NCBI RefSeq assembly: GCF_000275845.1
Contig: NW_006766892.1
Span: 710,736 to 774,735 of the forward strand
Direction: 5' to 3'
DNA length: 64,000 nucleotides
From: Dichomitus squalens LYAD-421 SS1
Lineage: Eukaryota > Basidiomycota > Agaricomycetes > Polyporales > Polyporaceae
The notes below the pieces were generated by a model that had not been told where the DNA came from, made no database searches, and saw only the letters and a list, made by a program, of their open reading frames with translations. Shown here piece by piece: positions 43,854 to 55,515 of the stretch. The stretch's first letter is position 1. Each line of letters starts with the position of its first letter. A program made the position numbers and the translations under genes.

Positions 43854-46623
43854 GGTCTAGTAGCAGAGATACTGATGTATGTCGCTTTCTTGTGTGGCTT
43901 TTAAGCTTAGAGGGCGCTTGGTGGTACCGGTAAGTCTGAATGGCCGAAGAAACACCCTACAATCAGACACATCAAGCAACGGAATGTATAATTTCTGCGA
44001 TAATTCCAGTCGCTCAGAACGACTGCATCGCCTTCTCTAGTCGATCTTCCCCACGTAAGCACGCCACGAGGAATGTTTTTGGGAACGCATGATGAACTGA
44101 GGCACACTGACATCGCAGGAAGAGGAAGTCTCGAGCCTCGCAGTCAGCCGTCTCCGACGTTCATTCGAGCCTCGGATGAGTGCTCGCACACCTCCGGGCC
44201 GATGAGACCACACCGCCCGCACCAAGAATTCGCATGTCTTGACACCGTCCCACCAAGCGCTGCCACAGCGTCATCCGGAACCGCTCGGAAAGGCTGGCGG
44301 GTTCTGCCCCCCTGTACGCGCTTCAACGGTGGTTCCGTCCTCCGTCCACGATGTGATCAGCATCGGTAGGCGTACACTCCGGTCTGGGACAGCGAATATG
44401 AGACGGGACGAAGACGGAGACGAGACGAGCGGGTACGGCCCAAGCACAGTGCACATACGGCAACGCGACACTGCTCAGGTATGTCCGCAGCGTTCGCATG
44501 TGACCGGGCGGGGATGCGTGAGATTCATGATGTCCAGGCACTCTTTGCACGGACGACGCGTACGCTTATCGCCCAGATCGGACATATTGACGACGCTCCC
44601 GAAACGCCATGGACGAATTGCTCTGAAGTGGTCGATGCCGGCACGGTCTTGTACGAGCGGTTTGTCCGTGTACGTACGCAGCCTACTTCAAAGAAATTAC
44701 TCCCTCATTGCTGATATTGGGATAGATCACCACCTGGCATGGTTTCGCAGACTTCAGTCTGAGACCCTCGTTGGCGCGAGATAATCCGTCCATGTCTGGC
44801 ACTTTTCTCCTCTCATCAAGGCGGCCCGCTTTCTAGAGAAACCGTTCGGTTCATCGGTACACGCAATTCGCATCTAGCGAAGGAAGCCACCAAATTAGGC
44901 TGTGTTTCAGACTTATCGAATGTGTCTCCTTGACCAGAAAGCAGAGCTGGCTCATCGAGCCCGACCGCCCAGGAGCCGGCTCGCTAATCCAGGGATGGTC
45001 GCGGCCGATGATCAAGCTTTGAGTCGAGATCGCGCCTCCTCTACGATCAGGACGCAACGTGGGCCTACTACTCCACCCGGTCGTTTGATCCCCGGAAGTG
45101 AACGGCACGAGTATCGTGATAAAGTCAAGGATTGAGGTAATTCACGTACTACTATCTGGGAAATCCTGCGGCTTACTACTTCTCAAACCTCGTCTCTAGC
45201 TAGATCGCCTGCTCTTGTGCATGATCTGAGCTGTTAGAGAGTAACCACTGGGTCAAGGCATGCACTAGTGCGGGTGCCCAGTGTGAACCCCGAATACTCG
45301 ACGCCATGTACTCTTAGACGGACTTGCTTCTGGACCGCTACAGAAGCTCGAAGATCAATCCTGCATGTATTTTGCACAGAGTGTTCGTGTTTTCTTCATC
45401 CGGATATCTTCGCGCCGACAGTACCTCCAGTGTCACAGGGGCTGCTGAGAAGATGACATCAAGAATGCCCTGTGAACTAGAAGGGTTTTAGGTTCGCATA
45501 TCGTGCTGCCTTCCTATATATGAGACCGGTACTCCTCCATCCGGATGTCTCTAGCGCGATTTCGGTTGCGCGCTGTGGGTGCTTCCCGGGTGCTCGTGTA
45601 GAAGCACATGGCGCAATACATTGGCCGGGGAGAAAACTTCTGCCCTCAGTGAAATGTACTCCCTGCACGACGCCATCGGACGGACTCCGTTGTGTGAGTC
45701 ATTGGACTCTACATCTCTTATCCCGCTGGTCTACTCGATGCAATTTGAACCGTTGTTCCTTCTAGCTTCTAGGCACTTTAACATTGGTTCCGCGAGCTAT
45801 GTACAACAGACTCCACCATTCGCACATAGCCGATAACGTCGAATTATGACTGGAAGGCCAGACACAACGTAAGCGCCACATACTGGTAGATCTTATGTTA
45901 TGACCCCAAGTTTATCACACCTTCAGGCACCTGTCCTGCTTTTGCACTGTACCCAGGAGCGCCCAGTTCAGATTCATGTGTCTCAGTCCTTCCGTGGCAA
46001 ATTCGGCCCAGAGCATATTACGCACCACTCCGTGCAACTCGGGATGTGGCGTTTTTGGACAACCCGAGATGCACTGAGTGCGCACACCACTGAATTGCTC
46101 TCTGGCCGAGCGAGAGAAGATCTCCCATGATACAGCGGATGGGCGCACTCTCAGGAGACGCAGTCGCCTTCTGGAAGACAGGGTTCGACGTCTCTTGCAT
46201 CTTGCATTGCTACGGCCCTGTCCGGAACGTCATTGTCGCCATCTGTGACCTTGGAGCGCGCTCACTGACTGACGGGGTCAATCATCCCGCACTTCCTCCG
46301 AAGGGCGCGTACAGAATGTCGTCGAATGAATGCTCGTGCCGCTCGTGAACCATGGTCACTTGTCAGATGGAAGTCAAGGTACGCCTCTCAGTGTCCGTCG
46401 GTCTTAGACATGTTGATAGCTTCAACCATCTCTGGACCTCAGCTTGTAGGTACGTGGTTGGCGACGAAGGAGACGCTTTCGCCCATTTACTCCTTCCCAT
46501 TCTACCTTCTCGTCTCCTTCCTTCTCGGCAGCGTTCCTCACCTCCCGTCTAGTGCCTATTTGTGCAAGTGATGCACTTGCGGCAATGCTCCGCCGTGCTG
46601 TATCTCTCGGATCCTCCCTTCCA
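43854..46623. other. Gene-poor 2.8 kb region with possible decayed fragments
   Basis: No gene could be assembled on either strand. The longest frame (44239-44784 plus, 181 codons) has no motif and overlaps equally long minus frames. Two short protein-like pieces stand out: a minus-strand Cys-rich piece at 44475-44585 and a plus-strand piece at 45900-46130 that resembles the C-terminal part of an alpha/beta hydrolase. Both are surrounded by stops and lack joined partners. The end near 46624 should contain the promoter of the next gene. Confidence 0.45.
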
Positions 46624-48118
46624 ATGCTTCGTGTACTGTCTTTTCTGATCTTAGCCGCTCGGCTTGTTGTGGCTGCGTCGTGGTCCGTCGCCATCGACGA
46701 CACTTACGGAGATGTTGCGACGGGGGCGATGCCCATCTATAACCCTCCTTCGGCCTGGACCCAAGGCCAAGCATGCATATCTGAGAATGAAGATTGCTTG
46801 GTGGACCTCGATCCGAAGCAGGTCTCAAACGGAACTTGGCATTATTCCGTCGGAAGCAGCGACGACGCTCCTCCGCGGACCATTGACTTGAATTTCGAAG
46901 GTACGCCACTATCCTCTCGTAAAGCGATATTGAATCTTACATATGTGGACCGGGAATCAAAGGCAACTCCATCAGCGTGTACTGCATCATATCGCAGGTC
47001 GATCGTGTACGGATCGCTGTGGTGAACATGACCTTCGAGCTTGACGGACAGCCAGTCGACACATTCTTCCACGACCCTTCCGGAACTAAGGATGGAGCGG
47101 GGAACTACGACATCCAGTACAACGTCGCAGTGTATCAAAGTAATCTCATCACGCTAGGGAACCATACGCTGCGAATCAGTTCCATAGGCGGTTCGAGTAT
47201 GTATTTTGACTACGCGCTGTACACGTACGTGCAATCCAATCAATCTCGGTGTTTCACGTTGACAAAGGATGTTCTGCGCCCAGGACCGAGTCGGATCTTC
47301 ATAACCCTGCGATGTCCCCGTTGCCTTCGGCATCGGCACCGTCGGGCACCCCTGCGACGTATGCCCAAAACGCGTCCTCCGCCCACCCTAGACTCGGAGT
47401 GATAGTGGGGGCTGCTGCGGGAGGCGCTGTCCTGCTCATCGCCATAGGAATCCTGGCGTTCATACTGATTCGCCGGAGACGCCGTGCCGGCGAGGATCTC
47501 TTGCGGCATCGCAATGCCAGTCTCTCCAAGGGAGGCTGTCGGGTGTATGGTAGACACGACTCGCAGTCCGATCGCCGGAGCATCATGTCCATGGACTCCG
47601 TCACGCTCGAGAACCATCGTGCCTCGACTCCATACTTTCCGTTCAAGGACCCGGACCCTTTCTCGCCCACGTCTCCCTCGCGGGACAGAGGAGACGCAGA
47701 CAAGACGTCTGTGGATGTATCGCCAACGGACTCCAGTTCACTTCGCTACTTCCCCGCTCTTTCCTCTTCCGTGGATCAGCCTGCTCCGCGTATCGTGGTC
47801 ACCAGGGGCGAGACTCACCTTGTTGGGCCAGACAATTCCATGGCCCGCTTCGCGCGCCAGACCATGGTGGAGCGCGAGGCAGAACTTATGCGTCGCATGC
47901 GAGAGATGGAGGCCGCTCTGGTGGCGAAGTAGGGCGGATGTGGCTGTATCATCTTCCCCCTTACCTGTTGGCCCGGCGAACAGCAATACCTCAGAGAGGC
48001 CGCTCCGAAGTGCCAGGTAGAGCAATTGAGAGCGGAGGCCGATGAGACTCGAGCATGGAAGACGGCCTCTGAGCTTCAGGAAGCTACTGAGCCTCCTTCA
48101 CAGTATCGACAGGTTTGA
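46624..48118 (+). CDS. Single-pass surface protein: signal peptide, ectodomain, TM, coiled-coil tail
   Basis: Exons 46624-46900, 46963-47224, 47284-47920 and, by my reading, 47984-48118; 436 residues. A start at 46585 (MLRRAVSLG) is also open. MLRVLSFLILAARLVVAASW is a signal peptide. The ectodomain (about 20-180) is beta-rich with several N-glycosylation sites (NGT, NMT, NHT) and a TIDLNFEGNSISVYC element, like the galactose-binding-type folds seen in many Agaricomycete membrane proteins. A Ser/Pro/Thr linker, one membrane span (VIVGAAAGGAVLLIAIGILAFIL, about 217-239) and RRRRR stop-transfer follow. The tail is Ser/Pro-rich, then helical (EREAELMRRMREMEAAL). If the last intron is ignored, the frame stops at 47932. 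Ligand and function unknown. Confidence 0.7.
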
Positions 48119-48456
48119 CGTACCATAGGGTGTACGGTCTGGTTCCAATAGATAGTCTTGCTACAAACGCTCCTTAGAAGACTTTCCCCTTCTCAAATTT
48201 TAGTCTGTATCCGTGAAGTTGTGGTCTGGATAACTGTCCATCTAGGATGTTTGGTGCAATACTCGCAGACGGTCGACTTCAACCAACGAATGACTACACT
48301 TGCCAAGTCGGGGAATGTGCATACGGGCGCTCACCCAACTCTCGAGACTCCACCACTGTCGACCTCAAAATCGGCCCGAGTTTCTGTCTTCAATTGTGTT
48401 TTCTAAGCTTAGTTTCTCAGCCTGTACACAAATCGACCACTCTACCCTGCTATAGA
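48119..48456. other. Short intergenic spacer
   Basis: Between two plus-strand genes (338 bp). No gene seen; expected to hold the THOC3 promoter. Confidence 0.4.
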
Positions 48457-49940
48457 ATGTCTCATCAGCTATTGAACGCGACGTCGAAGGACGAAGACGA
48501 GATACCACCACCGGAGCGCCCGCCCTCGCCTCCACCGCACACCACCTTCGCTGCTCGAGGCCTCCATGTACGAATCAATTGGCCAAGTGATCTTTCGATG
48601 GACGTCAATGGTGACGGTCGCACTTCTCTCTGCCGTAGGCCCCCACGTTTTCGGCCTTCCGGCCGCGAGACATTCGCCTTTCCCACCAACAGGCGATGAA
48701 CCATATCGCTTGGAGCTGTGATGGGAGAAAGTTAGGAGCGGTGGGTGTCGACAAGACTGCGAGAGTATGGGCAATGGAAAGGGCTGTATGTACAAAAATT
48801 TGCATCGGCGTGCGATGTGAGCAATGATCTGAGATGTGGACAGGTCGAGATGCGTTCCGCGACTACTTTCCCTGGGGGCCACAGTGAAGACATCGATTAC
48901 ATTGCGTGGAACCCCACTCATCCTGAGCTCTTCTGCACATCAAGTCAGAAGGACAGGCGGATAGTGTTCTGGGACGGTAGACGTGAGTCGCGAGCGGTTT
49001 TGCAGCAGTCAGGGAACCTTTGACGGACATTGCCTCTCAAGAAAGTCGTCATGTGCAGCAGATACAGCTCAAGCCTTCACCTGTTCAGCTGAGCTATTCA
49101 CCAGACGGGAAGACAATTCTCTACACTACCACCAACAGATATCTTGGCGTGTTGACGTTCGGGAAGGAGGGAGACGAAGCCAAAGAACAGTGGCGAGTAG
49201 CGGACACGAACGGAGTATGTTCATATGCCGAGACCGCCCTTTGCATGCTCATATCATGATTGGTAGAAAACGATATACGGGTCCACAACCACCTTCAATC
49301 ATGCCGGAGATGGTCTAATCTTGACGACGCAGTCGGATCCTGCCATCAGAGCCCTCGATTACCCTGGCTTGAATTTGCTGCATAGTATTCCTGGGCACGT
49401 CGGCGGATGCGTGACTACCGCACTTGATCCCAGGGGAAGGTGTGTTGCATGCATTTTGTCGCTGGGCCTTGGACTTACCTGACTCGTGTCCAGATATCTC
49501 GCATCCGGAGGGAATGATTCCATAGTCAACCTGTTCGATATGTCAGACTGGATCTGCGCCCGCACGATCACCGTCTGCGAGTATGTCTCCGCTCGGCTCA
49601 ATTTTTCTTTGTTTATGCCTCATGGTCTTGGGAATAGTAACGCCATCAATGCCCTAAGCTTCTCCCACGACGGGGAATTCATAGCCATCGCAAATGCCGG
49701 TAACTACATTGACATTGTGAGTATCTGCACCGATTGTTGTGACCGAATTGTTGATCAATTGGATACCAGTGTGCTACGGAAACAGGTATGCCATTGCATC
49801 GTGTTCCCGCTCTCGGGCCCGCACCGTCGGTGGCTTGGCATCCTTCAAAGCATGTTATCGCGTACTGCGGGCAAACAAAAATCAGGGAAGGTGGTCCTCC
49901 GCCATCAGCTTGGATTAGTCTATTTGGACCGGGAATGTAG
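48457..49940 (+). CDS. THO complex subunit 3 (THOC3/Tex1), WD40 propeller
   Basis: Eight exons: 48457-48567, 48639-48785, 48844-48982, 49042-49214, 49267-49439, 49494-49580, 49638-49716, 49770-49940; 359 residues. The N-terminus is Pro/Ser/Asp-rich. WD40 blades: MNHIAWSCDGRKLGAVGVDKTARVW, EDIDYIAWNPTHPELFCTSS.DRRIVFWD, VQLSYSPDGKTILYTTTNRYLGVL, a fourth blade across the exon join, GGCVTTALDPRGRYLASGGNDSIVNLFD, and INALSFSHDGEFIAIANAGNYIDI. The end, PSVAWHPSKHVIAYCGQ...ISLFGPGM, matches the THOC3 C-terminus. THO/TREX couples Pol II transcription to mRNA export. The last exon uses a different frame from the obvious open frame there; only this frame gives the conserved AWHP block. Confidence 0.93.
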
Positions 49941-50662
49941 AGTTGCACCCTGAGCTTAACCCAAACTCACCGTACATAGGATGATAATCACGGTCCTGAC
50001 TTGTGCAAGGGGGTCGACAACACTGCGATGTGGTAACGTAGATCGATTGACAACAATGCATATGGACACGACAGCGTGCTTGCGCCAGACAGATAGAAAG
50101 CGTGTAGCTATGCGAGGACTGAGCGGATAGCGAGTAGGGTATATGTACATAGAAAGCCTACTGACTAAGCAGCGAGGATAGCAGCAACGATGTAGTGCGA
50201 GAGAATGCAAAGACAAGTAAAGGTGCACGCATGCATGCGACGAAAGCAACAGCGCGGAACCGTAGACGAGAGCGTAACCGAGTCGTAGAAAACGTAGTAG
50301 CGTGCGACGTAAGACAGTACAAGAGACAGCTTAGAAACGTTTGTATGTAGCAATTGAGACGTAAAACATAGAGACAACTGAGAGAGGAGATTGGCATAGA
50401 GGCATAGGTGGAGAGGCGAGAAAGCAAGCAAGCGAGACAGAACAGACAACTTCAAACAAATGACAAAATACAGCAAAAACGGAGAAAAGTAACGCGACAG
50501 CAATGGTACAAATCTCAAAGCGATAAGTCATCAGCAAACGGTATGTAACTTGACGAGGCTTCAGCACGAGACGGGAAGTGTCACTGTCAGTGTTCGGGAG
50601 AATACCATTCGACTTGGTTTTGGTCTTTAAGGGTCTTTCTTAATGGAGGTAAGTCTAGCGGT
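49941..50662. other. Convergent 3' intergenic region
   Basis: 722 bp between two stop codons facing each other. Purine-rich on the plus strand (many GCGA/GACA words) with long Cys/Leu/Ser-rich antisense frames that look like composition effects. No gene supported. Confidence 0.45.
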
Positions 50663-53600
50663 CTACCAGCCATGACGGAGGACGCCTGGGTCAACCTCAG
50701 AAGGAGGGCGAACGACGACGTCGGGGAGGACCTCCTTCTGACGAAGCAGCGCACGCTCCTTAGTGGTCTCGGAACGGTTTAGCTTCAATGGCTTCAAGCT
50801 CGCCTTGATCTTCCCAAGGCTGCCCATAGGGTCCGCATTCTCATCCGAGCCCTTGCTTCTCTTCCCAACACTCAGAGGCTTCGTCTCCGAGCGCACCTGG
50901 TTGACGTCGCGGTCCTGGAGGAGCGAGAGCGGGCGAAGGCCGCCCGCAGGCGGGGAGGCGATCTTGCGCTCATTCTTCTTGCTCTTGCTCTTCGGCGACT
51001 TAGGCACCAGCGGACGGATCGCGCGCGCGCCCCACTGCGCGAGGCCACGGCTGGTCTCGACCTTCGGAGACTCTGCGGTGACGGGGGCGTTCTCGTCCGA
51101 GACGATGTACCGGATGCTCGAGCGACGGGACGCCTTGGGACCATCGCGCAGCTGCGGGACAGGCGGGACGTCGCGGTTCTTGGACTTAGGCTTCGTGCGC
51201 TGGCTCTCGTGCGGGGTGCTCGACGCGAGCGGGCCATCCGCCTCGGGGTCGAAGTTCTCGAGGTCGAAGAGCGTCACCTCAGACGCAGCGGAAGGCGGCG
51301 GGAGAGGGACGCGGAGCTCTTGGTCGAGCGCGCTGATGAGCGTAGCGAGCGAGTTGCGAGACTGACGCGAGCTCGCCCGGCTGGTCTGGGCCCGGGAAGG
51401 GAGTGGGAGCGCATCGTGGCCGAAAGTCTGCGCGGAAACGGGGCGGTTCGCGTTCGAGATGGGACCAGCGGGCGACATTGGGGAGGCAGGGCGGAGGAGC
51501 TCTGCGTCTTCCGAGACGATGTCGAGGTGCGAGTGGTTGTTGGGGACAAGCTCGCCAGCGTACCCATAGACGGTGTTGCGTCTGTTGTTCGTCGAGTCGG
51601 TCGTCATGGGAGCCTGAGAGTATTGTCCAAGCTTGCTCTCAAGGGCGCGGTTCAGGTCGTTCCTCCAGGTTGCAAGAGCGTGGATGCCATCCTTGCTGAG
51701 GCTGAGGCTGTTTATGCATGATCAGCAATTCGCTGGCAAAGAACCCGGGATCTTAAGTGAACGTACCTCGGAAGACTGAAGTGGTGACGACCGTGCGATA
51801 CCTTCCTCTGCCTCGTAGCCATCGTCTTCGCCTTCTGTTCCGCAGGAGTCGAGTGTCCGTTAGGGGACGAGAAGTCCGTCGAGTATCCGCCAAGCTCAAC
51901 CGGGACGGTCTTCGAGCTCTTCATTGTACCAGTCGGCGCGCGCACATCGCGGGGGGACGTAGACATCCACGAACCCCACTCCTCGCGCACGCGAATATCG
52001 CTGCCAATGCTCAGGCCAGGGACGAGGAGAGGCAGGACCTTCGCCGAGAGCGCGTCAATCTCCGCTATGTCGTCCCCAGCGATGGGACCGAACGAGAAGC
52101 CGGCGGACGAGGACGAATGAGAGTGAGACTTGCGGTGTGAGAGCATGCGCGCCTTGCGCTCGCGCACGGACGGTGGCGTCGGCGGGAGCGGAGACGCAGG
52201 CGGGGGGCTGACCGGGAAGCGCGAGTCGACAGAGGTGTTGCCAGTGATCGATGAGACGGAGCGGACGCGGAGGTGCTGCGAATGCCGTGAGCGGGCTGGT
52301 GTAGTCTCGACACCCGTAACGGCGACGGCGTCGTCCATGGAAGCGCGGCGGTCCAGCGGTGTCGGAGCGGTCGGCGAGGGCGGGACAGCGATAGTCTGCG
52401 CGAGCGCGGAGTAGTGGCGCTGGGCAATGAGTATCTGCGTCTGGAAGGCCAGGTTCTCCGACTGGCCAGAGTAGTACGAGCTCGCCTTGCTCTCCTTGCG
52501 CGGGCGCCCGGGGGTCCTCCCAAACTCGGCGCTGCGTTCGCTCTGTGCAGGAGTCGGGGGCAAAGAGCGTTCCGGCTGCATCTGCATAGGGAGCGGGGGC
52601 GTGAGCGGCTCCTCGTTCTGGAGCTTCTCACCCTCAGGCGGTAGGACCGCGAGCTTGGGCTTGGGCTGGAGAAGGCCTAGCGCACGGCCGACTCTCCCCT
52701 TGTTGTCGACGGCGTCGCCGTTGGTGACCCAGACGTCCGTGGAGCGGCGGGATTCGACGACCGTGACGGAGCCGCTGCGCTTGTACTCGTGGGAGTACTT
52801 GAGGTACGAAGGCGTGGTGCTCGCAGGGGAGGGTGCACGGAGGACGGCCGACGGGGGCTCGCTGTAGCTCTCAAACAGCTCGGACGGGATCGGGATGGGC
52901 GAACGGAAGAGCAGGTTGAGAGCTAACAGAGGCGCCGAGAGAGTGACCGAAAGAATGAGCAGAATGGACCCAATGGAGCTGATGGGGGAACCAGGGGAGA
53001 CCATGAACAGGAAGGGGAGACCGAGGCCCTGCGAAGTAATGATTGTCGATCAAAAGGAGAACATCACCACAGGAGATGTTGACATACCTGAGGGAGCCAA
53101 ATCATGAAGAGCCACCCACCAGTACGGAATATCGACATGTCCAAGTCACTAGAGGAAGACGAGGACGAGAAGCTGTTGAGACCCTTCTCCGCCTGAGCAG
53201 CCTCAGGGTTCCAACCATAACCACCAAGAACCTCCGCACTCGCCATAGCCGGCGTCATAGGACGAGACACCGCAGTGGAAGGCAAAAGGTCAGTGCCAAG
53301 GCCGGGCAAAGACGCGGTAGTCGGCGGAGGCGACGGCACATGGGTGGTAGGGAAAGACCAGTTCGATAGCGAAGGGCCGTACTGCGAGGGCTCCGTGAGC
53401 CAGGACGACTGCGAACCCATCCGCGGCGCTGGACGCTTGAACGGATCCGGATCGTCGTTGATCTGGGCCGAGGTCGTCGACCGGGGACGGTACGGCGCAG
53501 GGAGCGGCGGAACCGGCGGGATGCTCTCGTGACTGACGAACGGCGTCGCGGGGTTGAACCAGAACGAGGACTTCGCTGGGATTGAGGGCATGGACGCCGT

Positions 53601-54511
53601 GGCGGGGTGGGGGAGCATGCGCGCGCTCGCGGCTGAGTTGGCGCGCGAGTGCGTGCGGACGTGCGTGTGGTGCGTCGAGAAGGAGAAGGCAGAGACGCTA
53701 TCGCAGCGCGAGCTCGCGCGGGAGGTGATCCAGGACGAGCCGTCCTTGAGCGCGTTGATCTCCTCGGTCGCGAAACTGGGGCGGCGGCGCTCCTCGACGG
53801 GGAGCTCCTTCGCTGGGGGCCAGGGGTCGCGGATGTCATCGAGGGCGGCGAGGTTCTTCTTAATGATGACAAGTGTGCCGACGAGACAGCCGAAGGCGGC
53901 CGTGCTAAGAACAGCGGTGGTCGTAGAGTATGCGACGAGCCCGACGAAGAAGCTCCGGACGTTGGTAGCAGCAAGCACACCCGCAATCGCAGTCGAAGTT
54001 GCGACGAGGAGGAAGGTAGGAGCCCAGAGCATCCAGTGCTTGCTGCCAAAAGCTACGGAGCGACCCATACGAACGTGCAGAAGGGTCAATCCAGAGATGA
54101 CGAGAAGGCAAGTCTGGCGGAGGCTCATGGCGAACCAGAGCCTAACGGCGGATCCTGGATCGCCGGCAATGGCATAACCAGCGGGACCACCCAGATATTC
54201 GTTCACAGCTTGCCATGTGAAGACGGCAAGAGCGAGTAGGTCGCAAGTAGCAAGCCAGAGGTGGCTCTTATCTGCAGGAGAAATAGACCGATAGTTAGGA
54301 AGACCAAATTCGGACTATATGTTAGAGTGTCAGCTTTCTGTTTTGGGCGAACAATAGGATCAGAGTGAGGGGGATCGACCGGACTTACGGGGCGAACTCG
54401 ACGACTGAGAGGGTGGGGTGGGAGAATCGGGATAAGAATGCGAAGAATGACGAACGCTGAGGAGAAGAACGAGACGAAAGCAAGTGCGAGCGTTGGGATG
54501 AGAGGGAACAT
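50663..54511 (-). CDS. Large multi-span membrane protein of unknown function, 1218 aa
   Basis: Four exons: 54511-54389, 54314-53088, 53028-51767, 51707-50663, all in phase. Five hydrophobic spans lie in the first 190 residues (MFPLIPTLALAFVSFFSS; HLWLATCDLLALAVFTW; TCLLVISGLTLLHV; LWAPTFLLVATSTAIAG; LVAYSTTTAVLSTAAFG), then a roughly 245-residue Ser/Pro-rich hydrophilic loop, then two more spans around 436-486 (GGWLFMIWLPQGLGLPFLF; GSILLILSVTLSAPLLALN), followed by a 730-residue disordered, Ser/Pro/Arg-rich tail. Seven spans with a long loop between 5 and 6 resemble a receptor layout, but no GPCR family motif is recognisable. Composition suggests heavy phosphorylation. Divergent from NDUFB9 (386 bp between starts). 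Confidence 0.75.
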
Positions 54512-54897
54512 GTTGACGTGAATTCTTGCGGACGTTGATTCCTTAGTCTTGCGGGTCTTGAGGGAGTGTCGTTTGCGTTGAGCGTATGGGCGTAGGGCCT
54601 TCGTTGAACCGTCGAGCGGGGAACAAGTCGAGGTCGTGAAGATAGAAACGATGCCTACACCGTCTGCGTTGAGCTCGCAGGTCCGCCGTTTCGAACCGTG
54701 GTAAATATCCTCGACCTACGCCCACCGAGCCAAACACTGCCCAAACCGCGGTTATCCCTGTATGCGCGTCCCTCACGTGGCCGCGTGCGGCACTGTCTCG
54801 TTACATAAGTCACTCCTGTGACGCTGTGTGAACATAGCGAAGCGCCCTAGGAGGTCGACGAGTCTGGCGCCGAGCGCCTGTCTTCCCGTACCCAACC
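54512..54897. promoter_or_regulatory. Divergent promoter region (large membrane protein / NDUFB9)
   Basis: 386 bp between divergent start codons; no gene fits between them. No specific control element is claimed. Confidence 0.4.
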
Positions 54898-55515
54898 ATG
54901 TCGTCCCTCCCGTCGCCGTTCACCGCGGCGCACAGGTCCTACGTCAAGAACCTATATCGGCGCATCCTGCAAAATGAATTAGACTGGATCGTTCAGCGGG
55001 ACCTCTGGAGAGCTCGCGCACTCTCCATCCGGGCAGAGTTTGAGAGGAACAGGTGCGTACCTATCTCACTATGAAAGCATGAATGTTACTCTTTATGCTG
55101 CGTTGCTCACTCTCGCACTCCTCCCCCACTTGTTCAGGGACATCCACGATCCTCGTGCGCTTGCTCAGATCTTCACCAAAGCCGAGGCGGACCTCGCCGC
55201 GCGCAAGCACCCCGACCCATACCGACGTGAGTGCTGCAGCTACTGTCCCTTTGACTTCACATTGAATCGCGGTCATACTAGCTCCCGAGGCTCCGGACGG
55301 CACCAAGTGGTATGTTGTATTCCTGATCCTCTATTCTATTCAGTACTTAAGAGGCTTTGCAGGGAGCGCAACCTGCCGGTATGTCTTCTGCATGCAGGCG
55401 AAGCCCTAGAGTGGGCATTCAACTTACCTTCGTCGCTCCTTCCATGCAGCCACCTCTCGGTCCTATCTTCGAGCACGAGCCCTACAACGAAGCGCATGGT
55501 CGGGCAGGTCACTGA
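54898..55515 (+). CDS. Complex I LYR subunit NDUFB9 (B22)
   Basis: Five exons: 54898-55052, 55138-55226, 55282-55309, 55362-55377 (16 nt), 55450-55515; 117 residues. The LYR motif appears as AHRSYVKNLYRRIL (Leu19-Tyr20-Arg21), followed by the conserved RDLWRARALSIRAEFERNRD, a short linker, then DPYRPPEAPDGTKWERNLPPPP, diagnostic for NDUFB9. LYR proteins carry an acyl-ACP partner; this one sits in the distal membrane arm of NADH:ubiquinone oxidoreductase in the mitochondrial inner membrane. It ends FEHEPYNEAHGRAGH. Length matches fungal B22. Confidence 0.93.

Noticed and set aside
44239..44784. 181-codon plus-strand frame in the gene-poor region
   Set aside because: No motif, no splice partners, and equally long frames overlap on the other strand.
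51209..51721. Plus-strand 170-codon frame, and similar frames at 50763-51365 and 53554-54239
   Set aside because: They are antisense to the large membrane protein, Arg/Glu-rich and without motifs; GC-rich coding DNA often leaves such frames open.
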